From Azolla caroliniana (taxonomy: Eukaryota > Polypodiophyta): a DNA stretch of 64,000 nt. This document shows, one piece after another, positions 12,381 to 22,848 of the stretch. Under the pieces are notes generated by a model. It saw only the letters and a program-made list of their open reading frames with translations, was not told the origin of the DNA and searched no databases. The stretch covers positions 3,348,001-3,412,000 of the forward strand of contig JBHGNT010000014.1 of assembly GCA_043228905.1 (NCBI GenBank), in the 5' to 3' direction. Numbering within the stretch: the stretch's first letter is position 1; each line of letters starts with the position of its first letter. Both the position numbers and the translations under genes were made by a program.

Positions 12381-12760
12381 GGGAGCAGAGTGAAGCAGAA
12401 GGAGAAGAGGAGAGCATGATAAGAGAAGAAGGGGGGAGGGGCGGGATCAACTTCTTTGGAGGCACGATCTTCTTCTCTGCAGATCCAAGCTCCTCATCGC
12501 CCGAGAGCATGCCAACACCAAAACCGGTTCCGGTTCGGTTCTGCTTTTCTGGCGCCTTCTCTTCTTCGCTTCTCTGTGTTCGGCTTTTCCAAGCCGGCCA
12601 AGCCAGAAAACACAAAGAAGAAGGAACCGGCCATCTCTCCGGTTCAGCCTGCATTGGATCTATATCCCTCAAAGACACCTATGGACGAGAGGTTGAAAAG
12701 ATGAGTGGATTGGATGGATGGCCTGATGGACGCACGCACGGACTGATGGATGGATGAACG
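12381..12760 (-). promoter_or_regulatory. 5' untranslated region and proximal promoter of the O-fucosyltransferase gene
   Basis: GC-richer DNA between the start codon and the Copia-2 insertion. The part near the gene is purine/pyrimidine biased and probably transcribed leader. The distal part (12690-12760) contains degenerate GATGGATGG and GGACGCACGCACGG repeats. These continue at 18915-19060 on the other side of Copia-2, so Copia-2 split a repeat tract only about 380 bp from the start codon. Confidence 0.45.
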
Positions 12761-13345
12761 TGTTAAGAAAGTAATTGTCAATCCACTAGAACAAGGAATA
12801 TGCTGAAATACACAACTCTCTAATGCATAGAAAACAGTGTACACTGATTTAACGTGGAAACCCTAAAGCGGGTGAAAACCACGAAGAACGGAGCTTCACT
12901 ATACAGTGGATATGCAACAACAAGATCACAGTACAAGACTCTCTACATAGAGTGTAAACAGCCTCGAAGGACTCTTGGCGTATGTTGTTACTAAACACAA
13001 CTATGGCGCCGCTCACTCACTCACGCTCCCTCTCCCTCTTTTCTCTTCTCTCACACACAACACACAGAGGCTCACTCACACACACACACCTATATATGTT
13101 TGGTTTGCCCTAGGTGTATTTATACTAATACACAGAATGGGCTATTTACAATCATGGCCATTGTTATTATCCAATAATAGTGGTAGTAGTCTTACTAATC
13201 AGCCGACTCATTCGTTGACTATCGAGTCGGTTTGACTAGTCGGTCGTGTCTTCGGCCTCGATCAACTCTCTCTGAGTCGACTCCTCAACCGTCAGCTCTC
13301 ATCTAATCAGTCGGCTCCTCCCACTGGAGGGACATATTCCCAACA
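12761..13345 (-). repeat. Copia-2 3' LTR
   Basis: Pairs with 18317-18914. It ends in TG/CA (plus strand TGTTAAGAAAG to TTCCCAACA), followed by the polypurine tract at 13346-13361. A TATA-like sequence (minus AGTATAAATACACC) lies near 13110-13125, so minus-strand transcription from this LTR would head toward the O-fucosyltransferase start codon at 12380. Confidence 0.92.
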
Positions 13346-13361
13346 AACTCCCCCTTCACTC

Positions 13362-13774
13362 TTGTGGGGATGGATGGAGTCTGTTATTCCTATCCTTTGT
13401 CGACAGACTCTAAGTTGGTCCATCGGTAGGTTCTTCGTCAGCATGTTAGATCCATTGTCATCAGTATGGATCTTCATGAGGGTAAACTCTCCTTCTTCGA
13501 CTTTCTCCCGTATCCAATGATGTCTTCTCTATATGTGCTTGGTCCGGGAGTGGTATGCAACATTCTTGGCTAGATGTATGACACTTTGGCTGTCACAATG
13601 AAACAAGAAATCCTTTTGCTTCATCCCCAACTCATTGAGAAAGTTTCTCATCCAAATCAGCTCCTTGTCGGCCTCTACCATTGCCACCTCTGTGGTCGAC
13701 AAGGCCACAGACTTCTGCAGTCGTGACTACCACGACACTGCTCCCCCTCCATAGGTCATCACGTACCCTGACGT
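13362..13774 (-). pseudogene. Copia-2 RNase H remnant
   Basis: Aligns with 5951-6350 of Copia-1 at the DNA level and lies between the 3' LTR and the solo LTR insertion. The reading frame is broken. It is cut off from the reverse transcriptase by the insertion at 13775. Confidence 0.7.
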
Positions 13775-14600
13775 TGTCGTAGTGTAATTTGCACACTACG
13801 TGAAAATTGCATTTTTGTTCCTCCGGATGGGACAAGGAGGACCCAGTAAGGAGAACCGGTGAGAATTGACAAGGAGGACCTGGTAAGGAGACCCGGTAAG
13901 AACCGGATCAAGCAAAACCAGCAAGAACCAGATAAAGAAGGCTGGTGAGAGTCTCTCACCGGATGAAGAGACAAATTTATAAATAGAAGAAAAGATTGTT
14001 ACATGCATATGGCGAGATTCAAACCCTGTACCTCCACGTAAACAAACCCCAACCTTACCATTGTACTAACTTAATACATATAAGACCTTTATTTACGCCT
14101 ACCTTTATTAAAAGGTAAGTCATGCATTTTTAGAATGCGTGAATACTTTATTTATAAGAAAAATGTACACCAATAAAAAATTACTCGTGCACATCTAGCG
14201 AGCATGAGCACTATATTTAGGAAATAAAAACATAGTGTAAGAAGCAACACATGCACATTTAGTGCGCATGAACACTTTAGGAAAAGCATGAAGTTATGCT
14301 TAGCCTTTTCCATCCTTATATAAGGAGGAGAGAAAGATGTATGGTGTTGTTGATTATTTTACAAGGATTGATCAATCTAATATATTCGTGGGATTCACGA
14401 GTTTATCATCAAAATTCTCTTTCTTACAATCTAAATATTGATTAAATACACTAAAAACATGGGATTCACAAGTTTTATTTCTTACTTCTCTTTCTACCTA
14501 TTCATAACTAGCCTTATATTGTATTCTTCTTTCTCCTAGTCCAAAACCTTAGTGGTTCCCACCCGACTCACTGAACGATCTGGAGCCGAAAGGCATGACA
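13775..14600. repeat. Solo LTR nested in Copia-2
   Basis: An 826-bp unit with TG...CA ends (TGTCGTAGTG to GGCATGACA). It is flanked by a direct ACGT (13771-13774 and 14601-14604), and the site is filled in the related Copia-1 without the unit. It contains a TATA-like CCTTATATAAGG near 14320 and a repeated GGGATTCAC.AGTTT motif. No coding frame or primer-binding site, so it is best read as a solo LTR. On the minus strand, 13998-14060 resembles a tRNA promoter (GGGTTTGAATCTC as box B). Confidence 0.75.
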
Positions 14601-14604
14601 ACGT

Positions 14605-15837
14605 GGGTCGGCTTGAGTCTCCACCCCCTGACATGTCTGAGTTGGTAAACCCTTCGAGCATGGGTTTTCTGACACCATACTTAAGACACACCCCCGAGGT
14701 GCATTTTAAGTACCTAAGTATCCATTTCATCGTTGCCCTGTGTTCTCGTCCTGGATTACTCATGTATCGGCTTACTATTCCCACAGCAAAAGCTATGTTT
14801 GGTCTCGTGCAGACCATAGCATACATTAGACTGCCGACGACTGAGGCATATGTTACTTTCCTCATCTCAGCCTTTTCTTTCTCCCCTCTCGAGCATTGCT
14901 TTGCATTTAACTTGCAGTTAGTCGGTAACACAGAGCCGACCGACTTTGCTTTCGACATGTTGAATATTTCTAGGATCTTAGTCACCTATTTCTCTTGTGA
15001 CAACCACAACACTTTCTTAGTTCTATCTCGAACTATATGCATCCCTAAGATTTGTTTAGTCGGTCCAAGATCTTTCATTGCAAACGATTTTCCTAGAGCT
15101 TTCTTCAAGTTTCCGATCTTCCTTGTATCTTGACCGACTGTCAACATGTCATCTACATATAACAAGAGAATCAAGAAGTCAACTTCGTCGTACCTTTTGA
15201 CGAACAAAAAGTGATCAACCTGTGTTTTCTGGAACCTATGTTCCACCATAAAGGACTTGAACTTCTTGTACCATTGGCGTGGAGCTTGTTTCAACCCAAA
15301 CAAGTTTTTCTTCAGTCGACACACCAAGTTCTCTTTCCCTTTCTCCTCAAAACCTTCAGGCTGCTGCATGTAAATCTCTTCATCTAGCTCCCCGTGCAAG
15401 AATGTTTTCTAGACATCCAACTATTCGATCTCCATATCCATACTAGCAAATATGCTCAGAACAATTCTAATGGATGTCATCTTCATGATTGGAGCGAATA
15501 TTTCGTCAAAGTTGACACCCTTTTTCTGTCGAAACCCCTTCACCACAATGCGGGCTTTATACCTTGGCACATTGTCGACTTCTCCGATCTTCACCTTGTA
15601 GACCCATTTGTTCCTAAGTGATCTCTTACCTTTCGGTAGCTCTACTAGGTCGTCGGTATAATTCTTGTGCAAAGAATCCATCTCATCTTGCATCGCGCTC
15701 AACCATTTCTCTTTGTGCTTGTTAGCAATGGCTTCATCATAGCACTCTAGCTCACCTTCAGTAGTCAAGAGGATGTATTCACTAGCATATGTTGTCAATG
15801 CTCTCCTTTCTCTGAGTGGGTATCTCCTTCCACTCAT
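14605..15837 (-). pseudogene. Copia-2 reverse transcriptase
   Basis: Three consecutive frames: 15421-15837 (RYPLRERRALTTYASEYILL, KARIVVKGFRQKKGVNFDEIFAPIM), 14986-15399 (HGELDEEIYMQQPEGFEEKG, LFGLKQAPRQWYKKF, catalytic LLLYVDDMLTVG) and 14605-14985 (YASVVGSLMYAMVCTRPNIA, VSRYMSNPGREH). Single stops at 15400-15420 and 14986 separate them. The active site is intact, unlike that of Copia-1. Confidence 0.85.
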
Positions 15838-15906
15838 TATCGGCTTCAGTTCAGATGTCTCTGCCGACTCTACTCTTGGCTCAAGTTCATGTATGTCGAT
15901 TTGCTT

Positions 15907-16701
15907 CTAAAGGTTGGATGACTCCAATTCGTATTCCTTGATCGATCGTAACATCTCTACCGACTCAAACTCATAGTCAGTCGGTCTCTCCGAGTCAACC
16001 AACTCGGATTCGACTATGCCGACTGGCTGTCTCGGAACAACTGACTGCGTCGATTCAATTGGCCTTAAGTCGATAGTAGTGGAGGTTGACTGATTAGTCA
16101 ATTCCGACTTTTGTTGCTTCCAGTTCTCTATGGTCTTGTCTTCCAAGAAGACTGCGTCCCAACTCCTCACTACCTTCTTGTCGACTAGGTCCCATAACCT
16201 ATAGCCAAACTCATCTTCTGAGTATCCCATGGATATGCATGGTTTCAACTTACTGTCGAGCTTTGACCTCTGATCCTTAGCTACATGCATGTACCCTAGG
16301 CATCCGAACACCCTCAGGTGTCAGTAGGAGACATCCTTTCCTGTCCACACTCTTTGTGGGACATCACCTTTCAATGGTATTGAGAGGGACCTGTTGATCA
16401 AATAAACAGTCGTGTACATTGCCTCATCCTATCATGAATACATAAACATCATCACTTTATCTTCTCTCTTGGTTGTGACACATCCCAGTATATTTTCGGC
16501 AGTTTAGCATGCGACAACATGCTCCTTACTCTCTCCATGATTGTCTAGTTCATCCTCTCTACAAGCCCATTCAACTCAGGGGTTTTCGATACTATGTATT
16601 CGATTTGAATACCTTGGGCCTTGTAGTATTCCTTGAACTGCCCTTTATATTCGTCACCATTGTCATTTCGGATAGCCTTCAACTTCCAACTTGAATCTCG
16701 T
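15907..16701 (-). pseudogene. Copia-2 integrase C-terminal part
   Basis: The frame 15907-16311 encodes the conserved C-terminal block of copia integrase (MFGCLGYMHVAKDQRSKLD, GYSEDEFGYRLWDLVDKKVV, SWDAVFLED) and then the acidic linker to reverse transcriptase. Upstream, 16312-16701 holds the rest of the core with stops (NG..ER and YKGQF-like pieces). Confidence 0.75.
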
Positions 16702-17393
16702 TCAACTCTTGCCTAGAACTCCTTGAAAAATGAAAGCCCACAACTTCCGACTGTAGTCGTCGATGAAAGTCACAAAGTATTGTCCGCCCCAATGCGACGG
16801 AGAATCTACATAACACACATCTGTGTGTACCAGTTCCAGTGCAGCTTCTCTTCTTCTTGGTGGCCATGTGTGGAATGGTGCTCTGTTATGCTTTCTAACT
16901 AAGCAGTCGACGCTCTCCAGGTGCACTCCATTTACTTCTGGTAGAAGTTTCTGGTCGGCCAATAGAGCAGTCCCTTCTCACTCATGTGGCCTAGCCTTTT
17001 ATGCCATATCTATCCTGCCGATTCAGCTGTCACATTCACTTCCGACTTGCTCAGTCAGGCTTGCATCATATACAATGTGCCTTCCTTCTGTGCTCGGACC
17101 ACTATAAGATTTCTTTGGCATAACTTCCACTTGTCATTCCGAAAACTACCATTGTAGCCTTTGTCATCCAATCTTCCAGTCAATATCATATTCAATATGA
17201 TATCGGGGACGTGTCGAACATCTTTCAGAGTCAGTTGACACCCTATCGTCGTCGTTAGGCAGACACTTCTGATTCTTACTACCTTGCACTCCCCATAGTC
17301 ACCCATCTTTACATAACCATGATCACCGGCTATGTAGGTCGAGAAATACTCTCTCAACGGAGTTATGTGGAAGGATGCACCGGAGTCGATCAC
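16702..17393 (-). pseudogene. Copia-2 protease, pre-integrase and start of integrase
   Basis: The frame 17055-17393 opens with the aspartic protease active site MIDSGASFHITPLREYFSTY, continues with GYVKMGDYGECKV and runs into the pre-integrase segment (RNLIVVRAQKEGTLYMMQA). The frame 16702-16962 carries MADQKLLPEVNGVHLESVDC and the integrase start ELVHTDVCYVDSPSHWG, QYFVTFIDDYSRKLWAF. The two are separated by frame breaks near 16965-17050. The Asp-Ser-Gly protease motif is intact. Confidence 0.8.
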
Positions 17394-17699
17394 CCAAGTG
17401 CATTCTTCGCTTGCAAGATTGGCATTTTTCTGTTAAAAAATGAACAAAAGTTCTTCATTGCTCGTAGCAATGCTGAAGTGTACTTTTCTTCAGGAATCTT
17501 CCTGGGTTCGACATTATTACCGACACTCTTTTCCCTTTTAAGGTGTCAACATTCCTTCTGAAAATGTTTAGGCTTTCTACAATAAAAGCACACGAGCTTT
17601 CCTCTGGACTTCGACCTGGCTTGAGACTTTCTCTCCTTGGTGAACTCCTTTGCTGATTCCTTCCTCAGTCGATGTGTTGAGTCAAATTTGACTCCGACT

Positions 17700-18288
17700 G
17701 GACTAGGACACCCTTGTCCTTCCTTCTCGCTTCCTCATTCAGGATGCTTGTCTTCACCGCTTGTAAAGACAAGTTCTCTTCTTGAAAAGAGGTACTACGA
17801 GTAACCACCAGGTTCTCCTAGTTATCCAGTAGTGTGCACATCAACAGGATGACCTGCATAGTGTCATCAAGGGGAAACTTGGTTGCAACAAGTTGATTTA
17901 CATACCCCATGAATGTGTTGATGTGTTCGACTATGCTCTCACTATCTCTGTATTTCAGCCATACGATCTTTCTCATCAATGAGGTTTTATTGAGGGCATT
18001 CTTCCTCTCATATAGACCTGACAACTTCTGCCACATCTCGTGGGCATTTGTGTCATTCGCCACATGCTGAAAGACATTTACATCGACGCACTATCAGATG
18101 GTGGCCACTGCCTTTTTGTTAAAAAGTTTTCATTCCAACTCTAATACCCCTGTGGGTATTTCTGCTCTGTCGATCGGTTCATATAGGTCTTTGACTATGA
18201 GAAGGTTCTCCGTCTTTATCTTCCAGTCTGCATAGTTCTGAGAGTTTAGAACCATCATTCCTGGGAAGCCACTCACACCTCCGTCCAT
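17700..18288 (-). pseudogene. Copia-2 gag
   Basis: Starts at 18288 in the same context as Copia-1 Gag (MDGGVSGFPGMMVLNS). The longest open part is 17818-18063 (ANDTNAHEMWQKLSGLYERK, LKYRDSESIVEHINTFMGY). Stops interrupt it near 18130, 18090 and 17820. The frame after 17820 carries NEE.RRKDKG as in Copia-1. Not functional. Confidence 0.75.
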
Positions 18289-18316
18289 GCTTGCACCTCA
18301 AGCTCTGGTACAACTT

Positions 18317-18914
18317 TGTTAAGAAAGTAATTGTCAATCCACTAGAACAAGGAATATGCTAATACACAACTCTCTAATGCACAGAAAACAGTGTACGCTG
18401 ATTTAACGTGGAAACCCTAAAGCGGGTGAAAACCACGGAGAACAGAGCTTCACTATACAGTGGATATGCAACAACAAGATCACAGTACAAGACTCTCTAC
18501 ATAGAGTGTAAACAGCCTCGAAGGACTCTTGGCGTATGCTGTTACTAAACACAGCTACGGCGCCGCTCACTCACTCACGCTCCCTCTCCCTCTTTTCTCT
18601 TCTCTCACACGCAACACACAGAGGCTCACTCACACACACACACACCTATATATGTTTGGTTTGCCCTAGGTGTATTTATACTAATACACAGAATGGGCTA
18701 TTTACAATCATGGCCATTGTTATTATCCAATAATAATAGTAGTAGTCTTACTAATCAGCCGACTCATTCGTTGACTATCGGGTCGGTCTGACTAGTCAGC
18801 CTGACTAGCTGGTCGTGTCTTCAACCTTGATCAACTCTCTCTGAGTCGACTCCTCAACCGTCGGCTCTCATCCGATCAATCGGCTCCTCCCACTGGAGGG
18901 ACATATTCCTAACA
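18317..18914 (-). repeat. Copia-2 5' LTR with adjacent primer-binding site
   Basis: 598 bp against 585 bp for the other copy, with scattered substitutions and a short extra segment near 18790-18810. The primer-binding site lies at 18301-18316 (minus AAGTTGTACCAGAGCT, a diverged Met-tRNA match). Confidence 0.9.
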
Positions 18915-20276
18915 GAACACATACATAGATCTATGGATGGACGCACGTATAGATTGAAGTTGGGTAGAGTGGGACTTTTAGCCAAACAATGCTATTAATT
19001 GATAGATGGACGCACGCACAGACTGATGGATGGACTGACAAAGAGTAGGCTTGGTTTAGATGACATGATGAGACAAATGTTTGGACGATGAGTGGATTAG
19101 ATGGGTTAGGAAGAGGATCTGTATGAGGTGGAGCCTAGAGGATGAGGATGAGGGTGTAGATGTGCACCCGAACAATGTAGTGAGTGGATGAACTGACGAG
19201 AGGTTGAGCATATGAGTAGATGGATAGTACTCTTAAATTAGATGAGAGGGCGGGACAAACATTGGATGATCAATGGATTAGAGGGTGAGGAAGAGGATAC
19301 AGATGACTACACGAATGAGGATGAGAGGGGAACTAGGTGTACATCGAATGATGGAATGAGGTGATGACTGGTGAAGACATGAGGCAATGATCAGATCAAG
19401 GAGATAAGCAAATGGTTCTTCTGGCCATTTCAAATGTAATCATGACTGAAAGATCGTCCATGGAGGAACTATCCTTCTTGCTTGTGGACTTTTTGGTGTA
19501 GCCATGGACTCGATAGGTTTTGTTGCCTTTTTGCAATTAGATTGCATCTTTCCAAATCCCATGAATGATCGACTAATTTGAAGGAAGAGTCGCCCTAACA
19601 AATAATCAGAAGAAGTTAGATAGAAGCCTATAAAAGGGACAAGAGAGTTCATTGGGGGAGGAGGGGAATTTTGGGTACAACGCGAAAGCACTGCTGAAAC
19701 ATTACTCGAGCTCAGGGTTGCAAATCAAGAGGGTATTTCTGATTGACAATGACAAATGCTGACGAAGTACAAAGTCGTTGCCCATGGGTCTGTTGAACCA
19801 AAACTCAAGGATCACCTCTCAAAGCCTCTTTCTATTCATATATAATCATCTATTTTTTCTACTTGTTGCCAAATAAGCAACTCCATGTACTAGAGTCAAG
19901 GTTTCATCTCATTGTATCTAATTCAAGTTGTGAACTTTAGATGGAGTACATTATTTTAGTATACATAAAAAATTATTTTTGGAAATCCAACTATTTGATG
20001 TTAATCCTCATTAAACAAGGATCACAACAAAAAATTTGGTTTGAAAATCTAAGAACAGGGAGCTAAAATACACGAATTCGGAGCAAATTCAACAAAAAAA
20101 TAATTATGGGAAACCACAACGGGATTGCAACACAAACATGAAGAGGTTGACATGAGGATTGCAATGAAATTTCTAGAATGCAAATCCGACTTCTAGGTAA
20201 AAAGTTACAAACAATCGTAGAATTAAACCCTTCACTTTACCCCATATTAAAATTAGTAAGCAAAGACTTTTGCAAA
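18915..20276. other. Gene-free DNA with degenerate GATGGA/GACGCACG repeats
   Basis: Continues the repeat tract cut by Copia-2 (GATGGACGCACGCAC at about 19009-19024), then simple GAT/GAGG-rich sequence to about 19400, then AT-rich unique-looking sequence. A short minus-strand frame at 19440-19691 has no recognisable domain. No gene supported. Confidence 0.4.
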
Positions 20277-20636
20277 CATACACACACACATGTACCTCAA
20301 AAAACAAACATTCACACTTAACACAATAAACATACAAACACACTTACACTTACATATGTATACACATCCTCATATACATACTAGTACACATATTTATACC
20401 TATATACAAGTACACATATACATCATAAATATAATAATACACATTTATATACTTATATACAAGTGCGCACATGCACACACACATTATATTCTCATATACT
20501 AATACACATTTTTATACCTATTCACATGTATACATCATAACTACACACATGTATACCCACTTACAGCTATTCATACATATTATAAATATACACACATATA
20601 TACAACACATTCATACATTTACATTGGTACCTACAT
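20277..20636. repeat. Low-complexity ACACAT/TATACA tract
   Basis: About 360 bp made almost only of A, C and T in ACAC, CATACA and TATACA words. The open frames across it are a consequence of composition and are not genes. It ends right at the LTR-like start at 20639. Confidence 0.7.
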
Positions 20637-20638
20637 AT

Positions 20639-21643
20639 TGTTGGGCTAAAAGTCGGGCACTCTACCCAAATATGTACTCTTAATGTGAGCATGTCCTCAC
20701 AGTTAGGTCTTAGTTACCCTAACTATAAAAAGTGAGAGATTGAGCCTTGTAAAGCAATTCGGCGGGATTTGGAATACGATTGTCTCTTGAACTCTAACCA
20801 TGTAATTATCATCTTCTTTCTCTTTCTCTGCATACTCTTAATCACAGATTGAACAATGCACCAACATATTCTCACTTGTCATCTGTTTGCTTGATCCATA
20901 CACAAAGGATCCTATTTGCTATTCTGCAACTAGTCAGTTGATCATCTCACACTAACCGACTAAAGTACACCCATAGTGCTCACAAAGTGATAGTAGAGCA
21001 ATCTTGGAATCCAACAACAGCAACCATACAAGGAGAAGATCAAATTGGATGAAGAAAAGGACCAAGTCAAGATCTCACTTCCACAAAATGATGGCCTTGA
21101 CATTCGACACCAACAACAAGATCAGAAAATTTGACGGCAAGAACTTTGCCCTTTGGAAGGAGGTGATGCAGGATGTACTGATCATTCGGCATCAAGTTGA
21201 GGCGATACGACACAATGCCAATGCGACCTCAATGATATCAGAAGAATGACGCACTTGGCTAAAAACTTCTATTTTAGCATGGCCAAAGAGACGTCGGCAT
21301 ACACCATGTGGGAGAAGCTCCAGGCCATGTACGAGAAGAAATCGTCTTCGTTGAAACTCATTTTGATCTGATAAGTGTTCAAAATGAAGATGAAGGAGTC
21401 GGAACTGACAACCTATCACATCAACACCTTTAGCTGGGTGTTAGCCGAACTCTCCTCTCAAGGGCTAAACTTCGAAGAAGAAATCAAAGCCCTTGCATTT
21501 CTCTCGAGCCTGTGAGCGAGTTGGGAAGTATTCTACACACAATTCATGAATAACTCCCTGAAGTTGACGTTAGATGAGGCTATCAGAACGATACTATTGG
21601 AAGACATCCGACGAAGGTCAATGGGGCTCTCCATTGACGATAG
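20639..21643 (+). mobile_element. Copia-B 5' part: LTR-like segment and gag start (split by Gypsy-A)
   Basis: 20639 begins TGTTGGGC and a TATA-like CTATAAAAAG follows near 20721. A weak Met-tRNA primer site (TGATAGTAGAGC) lies near 20988. Gag-like coding then begins at 21004. The frame 21004-21249 has IRKFDGKNFALWKEVMQDVL and HQVEAIRHNANATSM, closely like the Gag of Copia-3 (37383-37958). A gap follows, then frames with MAKETSAYTMWEKLQAMYEKK and so on to 21643, where Gypsy-A is inserted. Stops and missing segments make it a relic. Confidence 0.7.
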
Positions 21644-22099
21644 TGTTACCCGGACTCGGACAGTCAGTTTTACCGAACAAATGGGAAAGCGTCGAAAACG
21701 GAGTCGGTTCGGATCGACTGTTCGGATCAATGACTCAGCAGTGAACAAAGAGAACTAAGTTAGTTAGATAATTTTGTAATTCTTGATAGTAAGTAGGAAT
21801 AGTTCTTGATGAGAAAAGACCTTCGGTATACCTATAAAAGGGAACCGAAGGCATTGTAAGAAAGGTCGTTTATTTAGTAATATAAGTTAAAGTTAGGAAT
21901 ATCATGTACGGATTCTGTGTTCTTTCTATTGTCTATGTTGTTAAGTGCAAGCTTCCTAATTTATAACTAAGTAACGATCACAGTAATTACCGATTAATAT
22001 AGTATAATTCCGTTCGTAAAACACAATTCCTTGTTAGAACGTTGAGTAGCAACGTTCACTCTTCTGTATCGGTAGTAGTTAGTAATTAGCCGATTAACA
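21644..22099 (+). repeat. Gypsy-A 5' LTR and primer-binding site
   Basis: Begins TGTTACCCGGACTCGG and ends CGATTAACA. TATA-like CCTATAAAAGGG near 21831-21842. A likely primer-binding site TGGCACGCCCGGT follows at about 22111-22123, after an 11-nt spacer. The tRNA used was not identified. Confidence 0.92.
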
Positions 22100-22158
22100 C
22101 AGAAGAAATTTGGCACGCCCGGTTACATCTGCAATTAAGCAGAGAACAAATCGAATGG

Positions 22159-22827
22159 ATGTCGTATGAAGAGGAGACACCGGTCAGTTGTAAGCGCCCT
22201 CGTACAAGGTCAGTTACGAAGGTAGTGCAGCAAGCGTTCATTGCGCAAGAACAGCCGGAATCAAGCACAAAGTGGTCGAAACTTCCTGACTTATCCGATC
22301 AATTACCTTCAGACGAAAAACAGACGGAAGAGGTATCGTTTTACGACATTTGGGACGATATGCCTTATACTTATTCTAAGTTCCGGGAAGGAACAGATGC
22401 GGAAGCACATGTTAGGGATTTCTTAACGACATGGGAGATTAACCATGGAGCTCAGCGATTGTCGGCAGATGCCGAAGATAAGTCAAAAATCGCTGAGTTC
22501 GTCTTATCATTAGAAGGATATTCCGCCAATTGGTTTGCGCAGAACGGTCTTCAAGGATTTCCATCCTTTGAAGTGTTAACTAGTAAATTTTTACAATTAT
22601 TTCATCAACAAATTCCGCAGAAGGATTTGATTGCGCAATTTTATGCGTTATATCAAGAAAAAAATGAAACAGTATCTCAGTTTGTGATACGATTTCAGAA
22701 CTTACAGCTTCAGATTTCAAGGCCGATTCCGGATAAGGAATTAAAAGAAGTCTTTCTAGAAGCTGTAAAAGAACCATTAAGGACGACATTGAAAGTGTTC
22801 GATTTTCGAAATCAGACTATCGAATAA
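22159..22827 (+). CDS. Gypsy-A Gag, N-terminal part
   Basis: A 222-codon frame starting MSYEEETPVSCKRPRTRS, with a retrotransposon Gag core (YTYSKFREGTDAEAHVRDFL, AEFVLSLEGYSANWFAQNGL, LFHQQIPQKDLIAQFYALYQ, VSQFVIRFQNLQLQ). It ends at an in-frame TAA at 22825-22827. The same frame resumes after it at 22849 with the rest of Gag and Pol, so this stop is a single break inside what was one polyprotein. Whether it is read through is unknown. The surrounding bases do not look like a known readthrough context. Confidence 0.85.
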   Translation: MSYEEETPVSCKRPRTRSVTKVVQQAFIAQEQPESSTKWSKLPDLSDQLPSDEKQTEEVSFYDIWDDMPYTYSKFREGTDAEAHVRDFLTTWEINHGAQRLSADAEDKSKIAEFVLSLEGYSANWFAQNGLQGFPSFEVLTSKFLQLFHQQIPQKDLIAQFYALYQEKNETVSQFVIRFQNLQLQISRPIPDKELKEVFLEAVKEPLRTTLKVFDFRNQTIE

Positions 22828-22848
22828 GTAATTGATAAAGCAATAGAA

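Larger units (their letters stand above)
12761..18914 (-). mobile_element. Copia-2, Ty1/copia LTR retrotransposon upstream of the O-fucosyltransferase gene
   Basis: LTRs at both ends. The flanks GAACG (12756-12760) and GAACA (18915-18919) are a target duplication with one change. Order on the minus strand: gag, zinc knuckle region, protease, integrase, reverse transcriptase, RNase H. Sequence and polypurine tract closely resemble Copia-1, so both belong to one family, but Copia-2 keeps the protease region missing from Copia-1. Several stops and frameshifts make it inactive. A solo LTR (13775-14600) interrupts the junction of reverse transcriptase and RNase H. Confidence 0.93.

Noticed and set aside
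12238-12757. Open frames on both strands over the first exon region (up to 148 codons)
   Set aside because: They overlap exon 1 and the GC-rich leader of the O-fucosyltransferase gene in other frames. Only the 12099-12380 frame gives a membrane anchor and a usable splice donor.
20290-20683. Two overlapping plus-strand open frames rich in His, Thr, Ile and Tyr
   Set aside because: They are produced by the ACACAT/TATACA low-complexity tract and have no domain.
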